Assembly: GCF_002743255.1 (NCBI RefSeq)
Contig: NZ_PDYY01000001.1
Span: 124,001-188,000, forward strand
Source: Sporosarcina sp. P2
Lineage (GTDB): Bacteria > Bacillota > Bacilli > Bacillales_A > Planococcaceae
Direction: 5' to 3'
Length of the DNA stretch: 64,000 nucleotides
Of this stretch, positions 28,554 to 36,866 are shown one piece after another. Under the pieces are notes generated by a model. The model saw only the letters and a program-made list of their open reading frames with translations, was not told where the DNA came from and searched no databases. The stretch's first letter is position 1. Every line of letters begins with the position of its first letter. A program made the position numbers and the translations under genes.

Positions 28554-30257
28554 ATGACGAAAAAACCTTGGCTTTCTGTATATCCAAAAGAAATTCCGAC
28601 TACTTTAGCATATGAAAATATTCCATTGCAAGACTATCTAACCAGATCCAGTAAAAAATATTCAAATAACACAGCGATGCATTTTATGGGGAAAGACATC
28701 ACGTTCAAAGAATTTCATGAGTCCGCTCTAAAATTTGCTACCTATTTGCAAAAATTAGGAGTCGTAAAAGGTGATCGCGTAGCCATTATGTTACCAAACT
28801 GTCCGCAGGGCGCTATCGCTTACTATGGAATTCTATATGCAGGAGCCATTGTGGTTCAGACAAATCCACTGTATACAGAGCGCGAATTGCACTATCAACT
28901 CTCTGATTCGGGTGCAAAAGTGATTATATCACTTGATATCTTGTTCCCTCGTGTCACGAAAGCTATGAACGGAACTGCGCTTGAAAATATTATTATTACG
29001 GGGATCAAAGATTATCTCCCGTTCCCAAAAAATCTAGTCTATCCATTCATTCAGAAAAAAGAACATAAGTTAACGGTAAAAGTAGAGCATCGTGGTATGC
29101 ATCATGTATATACCGAAATCATGAAAACAACAAAACCCGATCCGATTCATGTTGCGTATGAGAACGGTGATATTGCATTATTGCAGTATACCGGAGGAAC
29201 TACGGGACCGCCAAAAGGTGTAGAATTGACCCATTCCAATTTAATTAGCAATACGGAAATGTGTAGTGCATGGTTATACAAAACGACTGATGGCGAAGAA
29301 ACGATTATGGGCATTCTACCGTTTTTCCATGTGTATGGTATGACGACTGTTTTGATTTTCGCTGTAATGAAAGGTCATAAAATGGTGTTGATACCTAAAT
29401 TTGATTTCAAGACCGCGTTGAAAGATATTGACAAACAAAAACCAACCATATTTCCTGGGGCACCCACAATCTATATTGGTCTGTTAAATCATCCCGATTT
29501 GGAAAAATATGATCTATCTTCTATAAAAGCTTGTCTCAGTGGATCTGCTGCATTACCGGTTGAAGTGAAAGAAAAATTTGAAGCGGTAACCGGTGGAAAA
29601 CTTGTGGAAGGATATGGCTTAACAGAGACGTCTCCAGTCGCTATGGCTAACTTTATTTGGGATGGATTGGAAAAGCGTGGCTCGGTTGGTGTTCCGTGGC
29701 CTGATACGGATGGATGTGTGCTTGGTCCCGGCTCATCAGAACCATTACCAGTAGGAGAAATAGGGGAGATTGCGGTAAAAGGGCCACAAGTAATGAAAGG
29801 TTATTGGAATAGACCTGAAGACACACAAGAATCATTCCGCGATGGATGGTTTTTGACAGGAGATTTAGGGTATATGGATGAGGATGGATACTTCTATGTG
29901 GTCGACCGTAAAAAAGATATGATTATCGCAAGCGGATTCAATGTTTACCCACGCGAGGTTGAAGAAGTCCTATATGAACACCCAGCTATTCAAGAATGTA
30001 TCGTAGCAGGTGTACCGGATCCATATCGTGGTGAAACAGTTAAAGCGTATATTGTTTTAAAAGAAGGATATTCCATAACGGAAACAGAATTAGATACGTA
30101 TTGCAGAAAACAGCTTGCTGCATTTAAAGTTCCAAAACATTATGATTTCCGCGATAATCTACCTAAAACAGCAGTAGGTAAAATACTGCGCAGAACATTA
30201 GTGGAAGAAGAACGAAAGAAATTAACGGAAGTTCAGAATTCATTAAAAAGTTCGTAA
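28554..30257 (+). CDS. lcfA: long-chain fatty acid-CoA ligase LcfA
   Basis: 567 residues. Adenylate-forming enzyme with P-loop YTGGTTGPPKG near 211, GYGLTETSPVA near 355, LTGDLGYMDEDGY near 430 and C-terminal TAVGKILRR near 538. It activates long-chain fatty acids to acyl-CoA at the membrane, the entry step of beta-oxidation. It heads the lcfA-fadR-fadB-etfB-etfA cluster in the B. subtilis order. The ATG has AAAGGAG seven bases upstream. A CRE-like site and a sigma-A promoter precede it; I found no full FadR operator here, only a weak match near 28505. Confidence 0.93.
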   Translation: MTKKPWLSVYPKEIPTTLAYENIPLQDYLTRSSKKYSNNTAMHFMGKDITFKEFHESALKFATYLQKLGVVKGDRVAIMLPNCPQGAIAYYGILYAGAIVVQTNPLYTERELHYQLSDSGAKVIISLDILFPRVTKAMNGTALENIIITGIKDYLPFPKNLVYPFIQKKEHKLTVKVEHRGMHHVYTEIMKTTKPDPIHVAYENGDIALLQYTGGTTGPPKGVELTHSNLISNTEMCSAWLYKTTDGEETIMGILPFFHVYGMTTVLIFAVMKGHKMVLIPKFDFKTALKDIDKQKPTIFPGAPTIYIGLLNHPDLEKYDLSSIKACLSGSAALPVEVKEKFEAVTGGKLVEGYGLTETSPVAMANFIWDGLEKRGSVGVPWPDTDGCVLGPGSSEPLPVGEIGEIAVKGPQVMKGYWNRPEDTQESFRDGWFLTGDLGYMDEDGYFYVVDRKKDMIIASGFNVYPREVEEVLYEHPAIQECIVAGVPDPYRGETVKAYIVLKEGYSITETELDTYCRKQLAAFKVPKHYDFRDNLPKTAVGKILRRTLVEEERKKLTEVQNSLKSS

Positions 30258-30265
30258 CAAAATGC

Positions 30266-30294
30266 TTGACTATAAACCAAAAGAATATTAACAT
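30266..30294 (+). promoter_or_regulatory. internal sigma-A promoter for fadR
   Basis: TTGACT (30266-30271) and TAACAT (30289-30294) with a 17-base spacer, directly followed by a FadR operator. Confidence 0.65.
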
Positions 30295-30300
30295 GAAAAT

Positions 30301-30320
30301 ATGAATGAATAGTCATTCAT
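30301..30320. promoter_or_regulatory. FadR operator upstream of fadR
   Basis: TGAATGAATAGTCATTCA (30302-30319) is a perfect match to the Bacillus FadR box TGAATGANTANTCATTCA, and the dyad extends one base each side. It lies at the expected transcription start of the internal promoter, so FadR probably represses itself and fadB-etfBA until long-chain acyl-CoA releases it. Confidence 0.9.
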
Positions 30321-30346
30321 ATTTTCTTTTTGGTGGTGAATCATTA

Positions 30347-30931
30347 ATGAAGCGAACTAAACCTAAATATAAACAAATAGTAGACGCTGCGGTAATTGTT
30401 ATTGCGGAGAACGGTTACCATCAAGCGCAAGTCTCAAAAATAGCTAAAGAAGCGGGAGTGGCGGATGGGACCATTTATTTGTACTTTAAAAATAAAGAAG
30501 ACATCCTAATATCTGTATTCAGAGAAAAAATGGCGATTTTCGTAGAAAATATTAAAGAAATATTAAAAACAGATCTTCCAATTGCAGAAAAACTGGAATT
30601 AGTTGTGGAAAATCACTTCAAAGTATTGCAAGAAGATCCTCATTTAGCGATCGTCACACAATTGGAACTCAGACAGTCAAATAAAGAACTGCGATTCCAA
30701 ATCAATAATGTGTTGAAAGAATATATGGTTTTGTTGGATACTTTGCTTGAAGAAGGGGTAGAGAATGGAGAATTATCTCCCGATCTAGACCTTAGACTAG
30801 CAAGGCAGATGCTATTTGGCACTATGGACGAAACGATTACCTCTTGGGTGATGAACGAACAGAAGTTTAATTTAGTCAGCCTAGCACCTAAAGTTAGCAA
30901 TATGCTATTGCATGGCTACGAACAACAGTAA
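30347..30931 (+). CDS. fadR: TetR-family fatty acid degradation repressor FadR
   Basis: 194 residues, equal to B. subtilis FadR. The N-terminal helix-turn-helix region with ENGYHQAQVSKIAKEAGVADGTIYLYFKNKEDIL (about 19-52) and the later AIVTQLELRQSN are nearly the same as in that protein. It represses beta-oxidation genes and is released by long-chain acyl-CoA. The start ATG 30347 follows GGTGGTG; an in-frame ATG further upstream would lie in the operator. A perfect FadR box sits 27 bases before the start. Confidence 0.94.
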   Translation: MKRTKPKYKQIVDAAVIVIAENGYHQAQVSKIAKEAGVADGTIYLYFKNKEDILISVFREKMAIFVENIKEILKTDLPIAEKLELVVENHFKVLQEDPHLAIVTQLELRQSNKELRFQINNVLKEYMVLLDTLLEEGVENGELSPDLDLRLARQMLFGTMDETITSWVMNEQKFNLVSLAPKVSNMLLHGYEQQ

Positions 30932-30957
30932 GCATAGTATTAAAGGAGAGATAGTAG

Positions 30958-31731
30958 ATGACATTGATTAACTTGGAAAAGGATGGACATGTCGCATTAG
31001 CAAAAATTGATCATCCGCCAGCTAATGCTTTATCTTCAAAATTGATTGAGGAAGTGGATCAGTTGTTAACTAGCGTAGAGCACGACGACGATGTTCGTGT
31101 TGTGGTTCTATATGGTGAAGGCCGATTCTTCTCAGCAGGTGCAGACATTAAAGAATTCACTACAATTGACACTGGATCAGCGTTCTCGCAGCTTTCTAGT
31201 AAAGGACAAGAAGTTTTCGAGCGTCTTGAAAATTTCCCTAAACCTGTAATCGCTTCCATTCATGGAGCCGCACTTGGAGGCGGTTTAGAGCTTGCTATGG
31301 CTTGCCATATCCGTTTAGTTACGAAGAGCGCAAAACTGGGATTGCCTGAATTGCAATTAGGTCTCATTCCTGGATTTGCAGGAACGCAGCGTTTACCACG
31401 TTTGGTCGGTGTAGCCAAAGCAGCAGAAATGATGTTGACGAGTGATCCGATCACAGGAGAAGAAGCAGTACAGTGGGGGCTTGCAAATCATGCATATTCA
31501 GAAGAAGAACTTTCGGCAGAAACATTGAAGTTTGCGAAGAAGATTTCAGCAAAGAGCCCGATTGCAATGAAACATGCATTACGCATGCTTTCCTTCTCAA
31601 AAGACCCGTCGTTCTATGAAGGTGTGGAAGAAGAAGCTAAGTCATTTGGAGTAGTATTCGTCTCTGAAGATGCAAAAGAAGGTATTCAAGCATTTATTGA
31701 AAAGCGTCAACCTACATTTACTGGGAAGTAA
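30958..31731 (+). CDS. fadB: enoyl-CoA hydratase FadB
   Basis: 257 residues, crotonase fold. Oxyanion-hole segments FFSAGADIKEF near 57 and IHGAALGGGLELAMAC near 100, and PELQLGLIPGFAGTQRLPRLVG near 128 with a glutamate at a catalytic position. It hydrates trans-2-enoyl-CoA in beta-oxidation. It follows fadR by 26 bases with AAAGGAGAG before its ATG, and precedes etfBA, the order known from the B. subtilis FadR regulon. Close crotonase relatives with other substrates cannot be fully excluded. Confidence 0.88.
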   Translation: MTLINLEKDGHVALAKIDHPPANALSSKLIEEVDQLLTSVEHDDDVRVVVLYGEGRFFSAGADIKEFTTIDTGSAFSQLSSKGQEVFERLENFPKPVIASIHGAALGGGLELAMACHIRLVTKSAKLGLPELQLGLIPGFAGTQRLPRLVGVAKAAEMMLTSDPITGEEAVQWGLANHAYSEEELSAETLKFAKKISAKSPIAMKHALRMLSFSKDPSFYEGVEEEAKSFGVVFVSEDAKEGIQAFIEKRQPTFTGK

Positions 31732-31755
31732 TTATCAAAAAAGGAGGTTCTATTA

Positions 31756-32529
31756 ATGAACATTTATGCATTAGTAAAAAGAACATTTGATACGGAGGAA
31801 AAAATTTCAATCTCAAACGGTGCCATTGCTGAAGATGGCGCAGAATTCATCATAAATCCATACGATGAGTACGCAGTGGAAGAAGCTATTAAACTACGTG
31901 ATGAACACGGTGGGGAAGTAACTGTACTATCAATCGGTAACGAAGATTCCGAGAAACAATTGCGAACTGCATTGGCAATGGGAGCAGATAAAGCAGTACT
32001 CATCAATATTGAGGACGACATTGATGATATCGACGAATACACTTCTGCAAGAGTCATTGCGGATTACTTAAAAGATAAAGATGCTGATCTAATTCTGGCG
32101 GGTAACGTAGCAATCGATGGCGGTTCAGGACAAGTGGGACCACGTGTTGCAGAATTACTAGGCATTAACTATGTCACGACAATTACTGAATTAACGATAG
32201 ACGGTACGAACGCAACAGTTGTACGAGACGTAGAAGGGGATTCAGAAACTATTGAAACATCCTTGCCGATTCTCGTAACAGCACAACAAGGTCTAAACGA
32301 ACCACGCTATCCTTCATTGCCAGGTATTATGAAAGCAAAGAAAAAACCTCTTGAAGATCTAGAGTTCGATGATCTGGAACTAGAGGAAGAGGATGTAGAA
32401 GCGAAGACGGAAACAAAAGAAGTCTTTTTACCACCTGCGAAATCAGCGGGGCGTGTACTTGAAGGTGAGCCAGCAGATCAGGCAGCTGAACTTATAAAAT
32501 TATTGCGTAACGAAGCGAAAGTAATTTAA
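31756..32529 (+). CDS. etfB: electron transfer flavoprotein beta subunit
   Basis: 257 residues. ETF-beta fold with the AMP-binding region LAGNVAIDGGSGQVGPRVAELLG near 115-137 and the recognition-loop area LGINYVTTITEL; the C-terminal half carries an acidic linker (EFDDLELEEEDVEA, about 207-220). With EtfA it takes electrons from acyl-CoA dehydrogenases to the quinone pool. AAAGGAGG precedes the ATG. It is co-directional with etfA, 36 bases apart. Confidence 0.95.
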   Translation: MNIYALVKRTFDTEEKISISNGAIAEDGAEFIINPYDEYAVEEAIKLRDEHGGEVTVLSIGNEDSEKQLRTALAMGADKAVLINIEDDIDDIDEYTSARVIADYLKDKDADLILAGNVAIDGGSGQVGPRVAELLGINYVTTITELTIDGTNATVVRDVEGDSETIETSLPILVTAQQGLNEPRYPSLPGIMKAKKKPLEDLEFDDLELEEEDVEAKTETKEVFLPPAKSAGRVLEGEPADQAAELIKLLRNEAKVI

Positions 32530-32565
32530 TTCATATAGAGAACCGTACTTAGGAGGGACTATATT

Positions 32566-33540
32566 ATGTCAAAGAAAATGTTAGTTTTAGGTGAAGCACG
32601 TGATGGAGAACTACGTAACGTGTCATTTGAAGCAATTGCAGCAGCAAAGAATATTTCAGGCGGCGGAGGAGTTGTCGCTGTTCTTATAGGGGATCAAGTT
32701 CAGTCGCTTGCCGAAGAAATGATTCATTATGGGGCGGACCGTGTAGTAACGGTTGAGCATCCGCATTTGAAGCACTATACACCAGACGGCTTTGGCCAAG
32801 CATTCCTTGCAGTGTACGAAGAAGAATCCCCGGACGGCGTCGTATTTGGACATACAGCCATGGGGAAAGACTTATCACCGAAAATTGCTAGTAAGCTTGG
32901 AACTGGATTAATTTCAGATGTTACAAAAATCGAAGGAGAAGGCGACGATGCAGAATTCATCCGCCCGATCTATTCTGGTAAAGCATTTGAACGAGTGGAA
33001 ATTAAAGAAGGGTTGCAATTTATCACAATCCGGCCGAACAACATCGAGCCATTAGCGCATGATGCTAGCCGCTCAGGTGACGTAACAGCGAAAAGCGTGG
33101 AAATCACGAATCTTCGCTCTGTCATCAAAGACGTAGTACGTAAATCAACAGAAGGCGTTGATTTATCTGAAGCGAAAGTAATCGTAGCAGGCGGCCGTGG
33201 CGTCAAAGGACCTGAAGGATTTGAGCCTTTAAAAGAATTGGCAAATCTTCTAGGCGGTGCAGTCGGTGCTTCACGTGGCGCATGTGACGCAGACTACTGC
33301 GATTATTCACTACAGATTGGTCAAACGGGTAAAGTCGTTACACCGGACTTGTATATTGCAGCTGGAATTTCTGGAGCCATCCAGCACGTAGCAGGTATGT
33401 CCAACTCGAAAGTCATTGTGGCAATCAATAAAGATCCAGAAGCGAACATCTTTAAAATTGCGGACTACGGTATCGTAGGTGACATCTTCGAGATTATTCC
33501 CATCATGATCGAAGAAATTGAAAAGATTAAAGTCAGCTAA
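32566..33540 (+). CDS. etfA: electron transfer flavoprotein alpha subunit
   Basis: 324 residues. The C-terminal FAD-binding domain is clear: GRGVKGPEGFEPLKELANLLGG near 207-228, GASRGACDAD, and GISGAIQHVAGMSNSKVIVAINKDPEANIF near 268-298. It forms the ETF heterodimer with EtfB and holds the redox-active FAD. AGGAGG precedes the ATG by about ten bases. It ends the lcfA cluster; trxA follows after 85 bases with its own promoter. Confidence 0.95.
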   Translation: MSKKMLVLGEARDGELRNVSFEAIAAAKNISGGGGVVAVLIGDQVQSLAEEMIHYGADRVVTVEHPHLKHYTPDGFGQAFLAVYEEESPDGVVFGHTAMGKDLSPKIASKLGTGLISDVTKIEGEGDDAEFIRPIYSGKAFERVEIKEGLQFITIRPNNIEPLAHDASRSGDVTAKSVEITNLRSVIKDVVRKSTEGVDLSEAKVIVAGGRGVKGPEGFEPLKELANLLGGAVGASRGACDADYCDYSLQIGQTGKVVTPDLYIAAGISGAIQHVAGMSNSKVIVAINKDPEANIFKIADYGIVGDIFEIIPIMIEEIEKIKVS

Positions 33541-33582
33541 TGAATGGGTACAGGCATTTTTTTAGCCCCTTCTATACCTCCA

Positions 33583-33591
33583 TGATATAAT
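33583..33591 (+). promoter_or_regulatory. extended -10 promoter of trxA
   Basis: TGATATAAT, a TGN extension directly before TATAAT (33586-33591), 34 bases upstream of the trxA start. Confidence 0.6.
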
Positions 33592-33625
33592 ACGAATATA
33601 GTTAAAGACTAAGGAGGAAATAAGA

Positions 33626-33940
33626 ATGGCAATTATTAATGCAACTGATTCGAACTTTGCTGAAAACGTAAAAGAAGGCGTAGTACTAGTGGACTTTTGG
33701 GCACCTTGGTGTGGTCCTTGTAAAATGATCGCTCCTGTACTAGAAGAACTTTCAGGTGAACTAGAAGGAAAAGCGAACATTGTAAAAGTAAACGTGGACG
33801 ATAACCAAGAAACTGCTAGCCAGTTCGGTATCATGTCGATCCCAACACTTCTTCTCTTTAAAGACGGGGAAGTAGCTGAGAAGGTAGTAGGCTTCCAACC
33901 GAAAGAAGCACTTGCACAACTAGTTGAAAAACACGCATAA
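33626..33940 (+). CDS. trxA: thioredoxin
   Basis: 104 residues with the redox motif WCGPC at about 28-32 in the context [12 protein letters not shown], and the cis-proline loop [10 protein letters not shown] near 70-80. General cytoplasmic disulfide reductant. It has the classic thioredoxin length and no signal peptide. AAGGAGG precedes the ATG; a terminator lies between it and uvrC. Confidence 0.96.
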   Translation: MAIINATDSNFAENVKEGVVLVDFWAPWCGPCKMIAPVLEELSGELEGKANIVKVNVDDNQETASQFGIMSIPTLLLFKDGEVAEKVVGFQPKEALAQLVEKHA

Positions 33941-33949
33941 ATACAAGAG

Positions 33950-33977
33950 ACCGGGCCGCAGAGCAGCCCGGTTTTTT
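33950..33977 (+). terminator. terminator after trxA
   Basis: ACCGGGC (33950-33956) and GCCCGGT (33966-33972), followed by TTTTT. Confidence 0.85.
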
Positions 33978-33991
33978 AGTAGGTGAAAATA

Positions 33992-35791
33992 ATGAATGAA
34001 ATCATTGAACATAAACTTTCGATCCTCCCCGAATTGCCAGGTTGTTATTTAATGAAAGATCGTCAAGGTACCGTCATTTATGTAGGGAAAGCAAAAGTGT
34101 TGAAAAACCGTGTGCGTAGCTATTTCACGGGTTCCCATGATGGCAAGACGCAGCGATTGGTCGGAGAAATAGAGGATTTTGAATATATAGTTACCAATTC
34201 TGAAATTGAAGCATTAATTTTGGAATTGAACATGATAAAGAAATACGATCCAAAATACAATATTATGCTAAAAGATGACAAAACATATCCTTACTTGAAA
34301 ATCACTAACGAACGTCATCCGAAATTGATCATTACACGAAAAGTCAATAAAAAATCAGGTAAATATTTTGGGCCATATCCAAATGCTAGCGCTGCCCATG
34401 AAACGAAAAAATTACTGGATCGCTTATATCCGTACCGTAAATGTCAAAGTATTCCTACACGCGCGTGTTTATATTATCATATCGGTCAATGTCTTGCGCC
34501 TTGCATTAAAGAGGTACCTGCTGATGCGTATACTGAAATGATTGCAGACATTACACGATTCCTTAATGGCGGCTATAAAGAAGTCAAAAAGGAACTTCAG
34601 CAAAAAATGAATAAAGCTGCGGAAGAATTGGAATTTGAACGTGCGAAGGAATATCGTGATCAAATTACCAATATTGAAACCGTTATGGAAAAGCAGAATA
34701 TGAATGCGAATGATTTTACAGATCGTGATATTTTTGGCTATGCAGTGGATAAAGGTTGGATGTGTGTGCAGGTGTTCTTCGTTAGACAAGGTAAGATGAT
34801 AGAACGAGATGTCTCCATTTTTCCGGCCTATCGAGATCCAGAAGAGGAATTACTAACATATCTGGGTCGTTTCTATGGGGAAGCTCAACATTTGTTGCCA
34901 AAAGAAGTACTTCTGCCGGAAACCGTTGATTTTACATTAGCAGATCAATTACTCGATACGAATGTGTTGATACCACAACGTGGAAAGAAAAAAGAACTTG
35001 TCAAACTGGCCGTCAAGAATGCGTCTATTGCATTGAATGCTAAATTCCAAATTATTGAACGCCAAGAAGAACGTACAATTGGTGCTTGTGAAGAACTTGG
35101 AGAAGCGATGAACATCAGTACCCCTCTTCGCATCGAAGCTTTCGATAACTCGCATACACATGGAGTGGAACCAGTATCCGCAATGATATCATTTGTAGAT
35201 GGAAGACCTAATCGAAAAGATTACAGAAAATATAAAACTAAAACTGCTGCAGCGCATGATGATTATGGTGCGATGCGTGAAGTGGTTAGGCGACGCTATG
35301 CACGTGTTTTAAAAGATCAGTTGCCTTTACCCGATTTAATTGTCATTGACGGTGGGAAAGGACAGATGGAAATCGCACGTGAAGTGCTAGAAGATGAACT
35401 CGGACTTTCCATCCCGATAGCCGGACTGGCAAAAGATGATAAACATAATACAGCGCAGTTGCTGTACGGTCATCCGCCGCAAATTGTCCCGTTGAAGAAA
35501 ACGAGTGAAGCTTTTTACTTGCTTCAACGCGTTCAAGACGAAGTTCACCGATTTGCTATTACGTTCCATAGACAGAGGCGGGGGGCATCTTCACTGACTT
35601 CATCACTTGATGGAATTGAAGGTGTTGGACCCAAACGTAAACAGCAATTACTGAAACATTTTAAAACAGTGAAAGCCATACGCGAGGCAACTCCTGAACA
35701 ATTAAAAGAAGCAGGGATGCCAAAGAAAGTAGCGGAAGAGTTGCTCGCTCATTTCCAACAACCTGAGGAGTCTGAAAAAGCCCCTGACTGA
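33992..35791 (+). CDS. uvrC: excinuclease ABC subunit C
   Basis: 599 residues. Domains: GIY-YIG nuclease (about 12-95, [19 protein letters not shown]), a cysteine cluster ([21 protein letters not shown] near 150-171), UVR motif (about 200-235), RNase H-like nuclease domain ([11 protein letters not shown] near 385 and [11 protein letters not shown] near 447), and C-terminal helix-hairpin-helix (about 545-590). It makes both incisions in nucleotide excision repair. ATG 33992 is preferred over GTG 33983, which lies within the AGGTGA ribosome site. Confidence 0.96.
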   Translation: MNEIIEHKLSILPELPGCYLMKDRQGTVIYVGKAKVLKNRVRSYFTGSHDGKTQRLVGEIEDFEYIVTNSEIEALILELNMIKKYDPKYNIMLKDDKTYPYLKITNERHPKLIITRKVNKKSGKYFGPYPNASAAHETKKLLDRLYPYRKCQSIPTRACLYYHIGQCLAPCIKEVPADAYTEMIADITRFLNGGYKEVKKELQQKMNKAAEELEFERAKEYRDQITNIETVMEKQNMNANDFTDRDIFGYAVDKGWMCVQVFFVRQGKMIERDVSIFPAYRDPEEELLTYLGRFYGEAQHLLPKEVLLPETVDFTLADQLLDTNVLIPQRGKKKELVKLAVKNASIALNAKFQIIERQEERTIGACEELGEAMNISTPLRIEAFDNSHTHGVEPVSAMISFVDGRPNRKDYRKYKTKTAAAHDDYGAMREVVRRRYARVLKDQLPLPDLIVIDGGKGQMEIAREVLEDELGLSIPIAGLAKDDKHNTAQLLYGHPPQIVPLKKTSEAFYLLQRVQDEVHRFAITFHRQRRGASSLTSSLDGIEGVGPKRKQQLLKHFKTVKAIREATPEQLKEAGMPKKVAEELLAHFQQPEESEKAPD

Positions 35792-35806
35792 AGTCAAGGG
35801 GCTTTT
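35775..35806 (+). terminator. terminator overlapping the end of uvrC
   Basis: AAAAGCCCC-TGACT and AGTCAAGGGGCTTTT (35792-35806) form a stem that contains the uvrC stop codon. Confidence 0.82.
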
Positions 35807-36072
35807 ATTAGTATGTAGTGTTAAGTTATCAGATTACTAATAGAAGTTTGATTTTTGCCGCAATTTATCCGAATAGTCAGTAATTTTTGCGAGGACGGAA
35901 AACGCACAAATAAATGAGTGGTGTAATGGAGACAAAAGATAGGAAAAACTCTCAAACCCTAAATCCTGTAGGATTCATGCAATGTCAAGCGTTGTCGGAT
36001 CATAGGGGAAAGTGAGGGGTTATTCGACGTTTTTAGAAAAATCATAATCTACTATGAAAAGTACACAGCGTC
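35807..36072. other. non-coding stretch upstream of the sdh promoter
   Basis: No convincing gene. Contains only a small inverted repeat (AATCCTGTAGGATT near 35964) and GA-rich stretches. Confidence 0.5.
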
Positions 36073-36101
36073 TTGACCTGTCCAATACAGAGGAGTACAA
36101 T
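36073..36101 (+). promoter_or_regulatory. sigma-A promoter of sdhCAB
   Basis: TTGACC (36073-36078) and TACAAT (36096-36101), 17-base spacer. It implies a leader of about 100 bases before sdhC, containing a GTACC/GGTAC hairpin near 36119-36147. Confidence 0.6.
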
Positions 36102-36208
36102 ATACATGTTATCATATTGTACCATGAAGAGAGGTACTGGTGAATGTGAACTAGATAGAGAAACGCATCACTACAGTATAATCTCAGAAATAAGGGAGGG
36201 TAAAAGAC

Positions 36209-36817
36209 TTGTCGAAAGAAACAGATTTTTTCTTACGCCGTCTACATTCGTTGCTTGGTGTAATTCCAGTTGGACTTTTTGTTGCCCAACACTTAGTAAT
36301 TAACCATTTTGCAACGCGCGGTGAGGAAGCATTCAACACAGCATCTAATTTTATGGGGAACTTGCCGTTTGTATTTTTCCTGGAATGGTTTATTATTTAC
36401 ATTCCACTCATGTTCCACGCGTTTTACGGAGTGTACATAGCTTTCTCAGCGAAATACAACGTGGGCCATTACAGTACTTTCCGTAACTGGATGTTCACGC
36501 TCCAACGGTTCACGGGCGTATTCCTTGTCATCTTCATTGCATGGCATGTATACGAAACTCGTATTCAAAAAGCTCTTGGAGCCGAAGTAGACTTCAACAT
36601 GATGGTCGATATTTTGTCGAATCCACTTATGCTTGTATTCTATATCCTAGGTGTTGTATCTGCTACTTTCCATTTAGCAAACGGACTTTGGTCTTTCTGT
36701 GTTACGTGGGGAATTGCACAATCACCAGAATCACAAAAAATCGTGTCTTACATCACAATCGTTATATTCTTAATACTTTCTGTAATTGGAATTCAAGCAC
36801 TTCTAGCTTTTGTGTAA
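36209..36817 (+). CDS. sdhC: succinate dehydrogenase cytochrome b558 subunit
   Basis: 202 residues with five predicted membrane helices, as in the B. subtilis diheme anchor. Heme-ligand type histidines are seen in the first helix region (FFLRRLHSLLG, VAQHLVINH), in PLMFHAFYG, in FIAWHVYE and in ATFHLANGLW. It anchors the complex and passes electrons to menaquinone. The start is TTG at 36209 behind GGGAGGG. It begins the sdhCAB operon. Confidence 0.94.
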   Translation: MSKETDFFLRRLHSLLGVIPVGLFVAQHLVINHFATRGEEAFNTASNFMGNLPFVFFLEWFIIYIPLMFHAFYGVYIAFSAKYNVGHYSTFRNWMFTLQRFTGVFLVIFIAWHVYETRIQKALGAEVDFNMMVDILSNPLMLVFYILGVVSATFHLANGLWSFCVTWGIAQSPESQKIVSYITIVIFLILSVIGIQALLAFV

Positions 36818-36866
36818 AAAACTAACTAACTAATGAAATTATGTATAATTGAGGAGTGACACAATA

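Noticed and set aside
36073..36303. 76-codon frame upstream of and into sdhC
   Set aside because: It overlaps the promoter and the sdhC start in another frame, and has no ribosome site or recognisable product.
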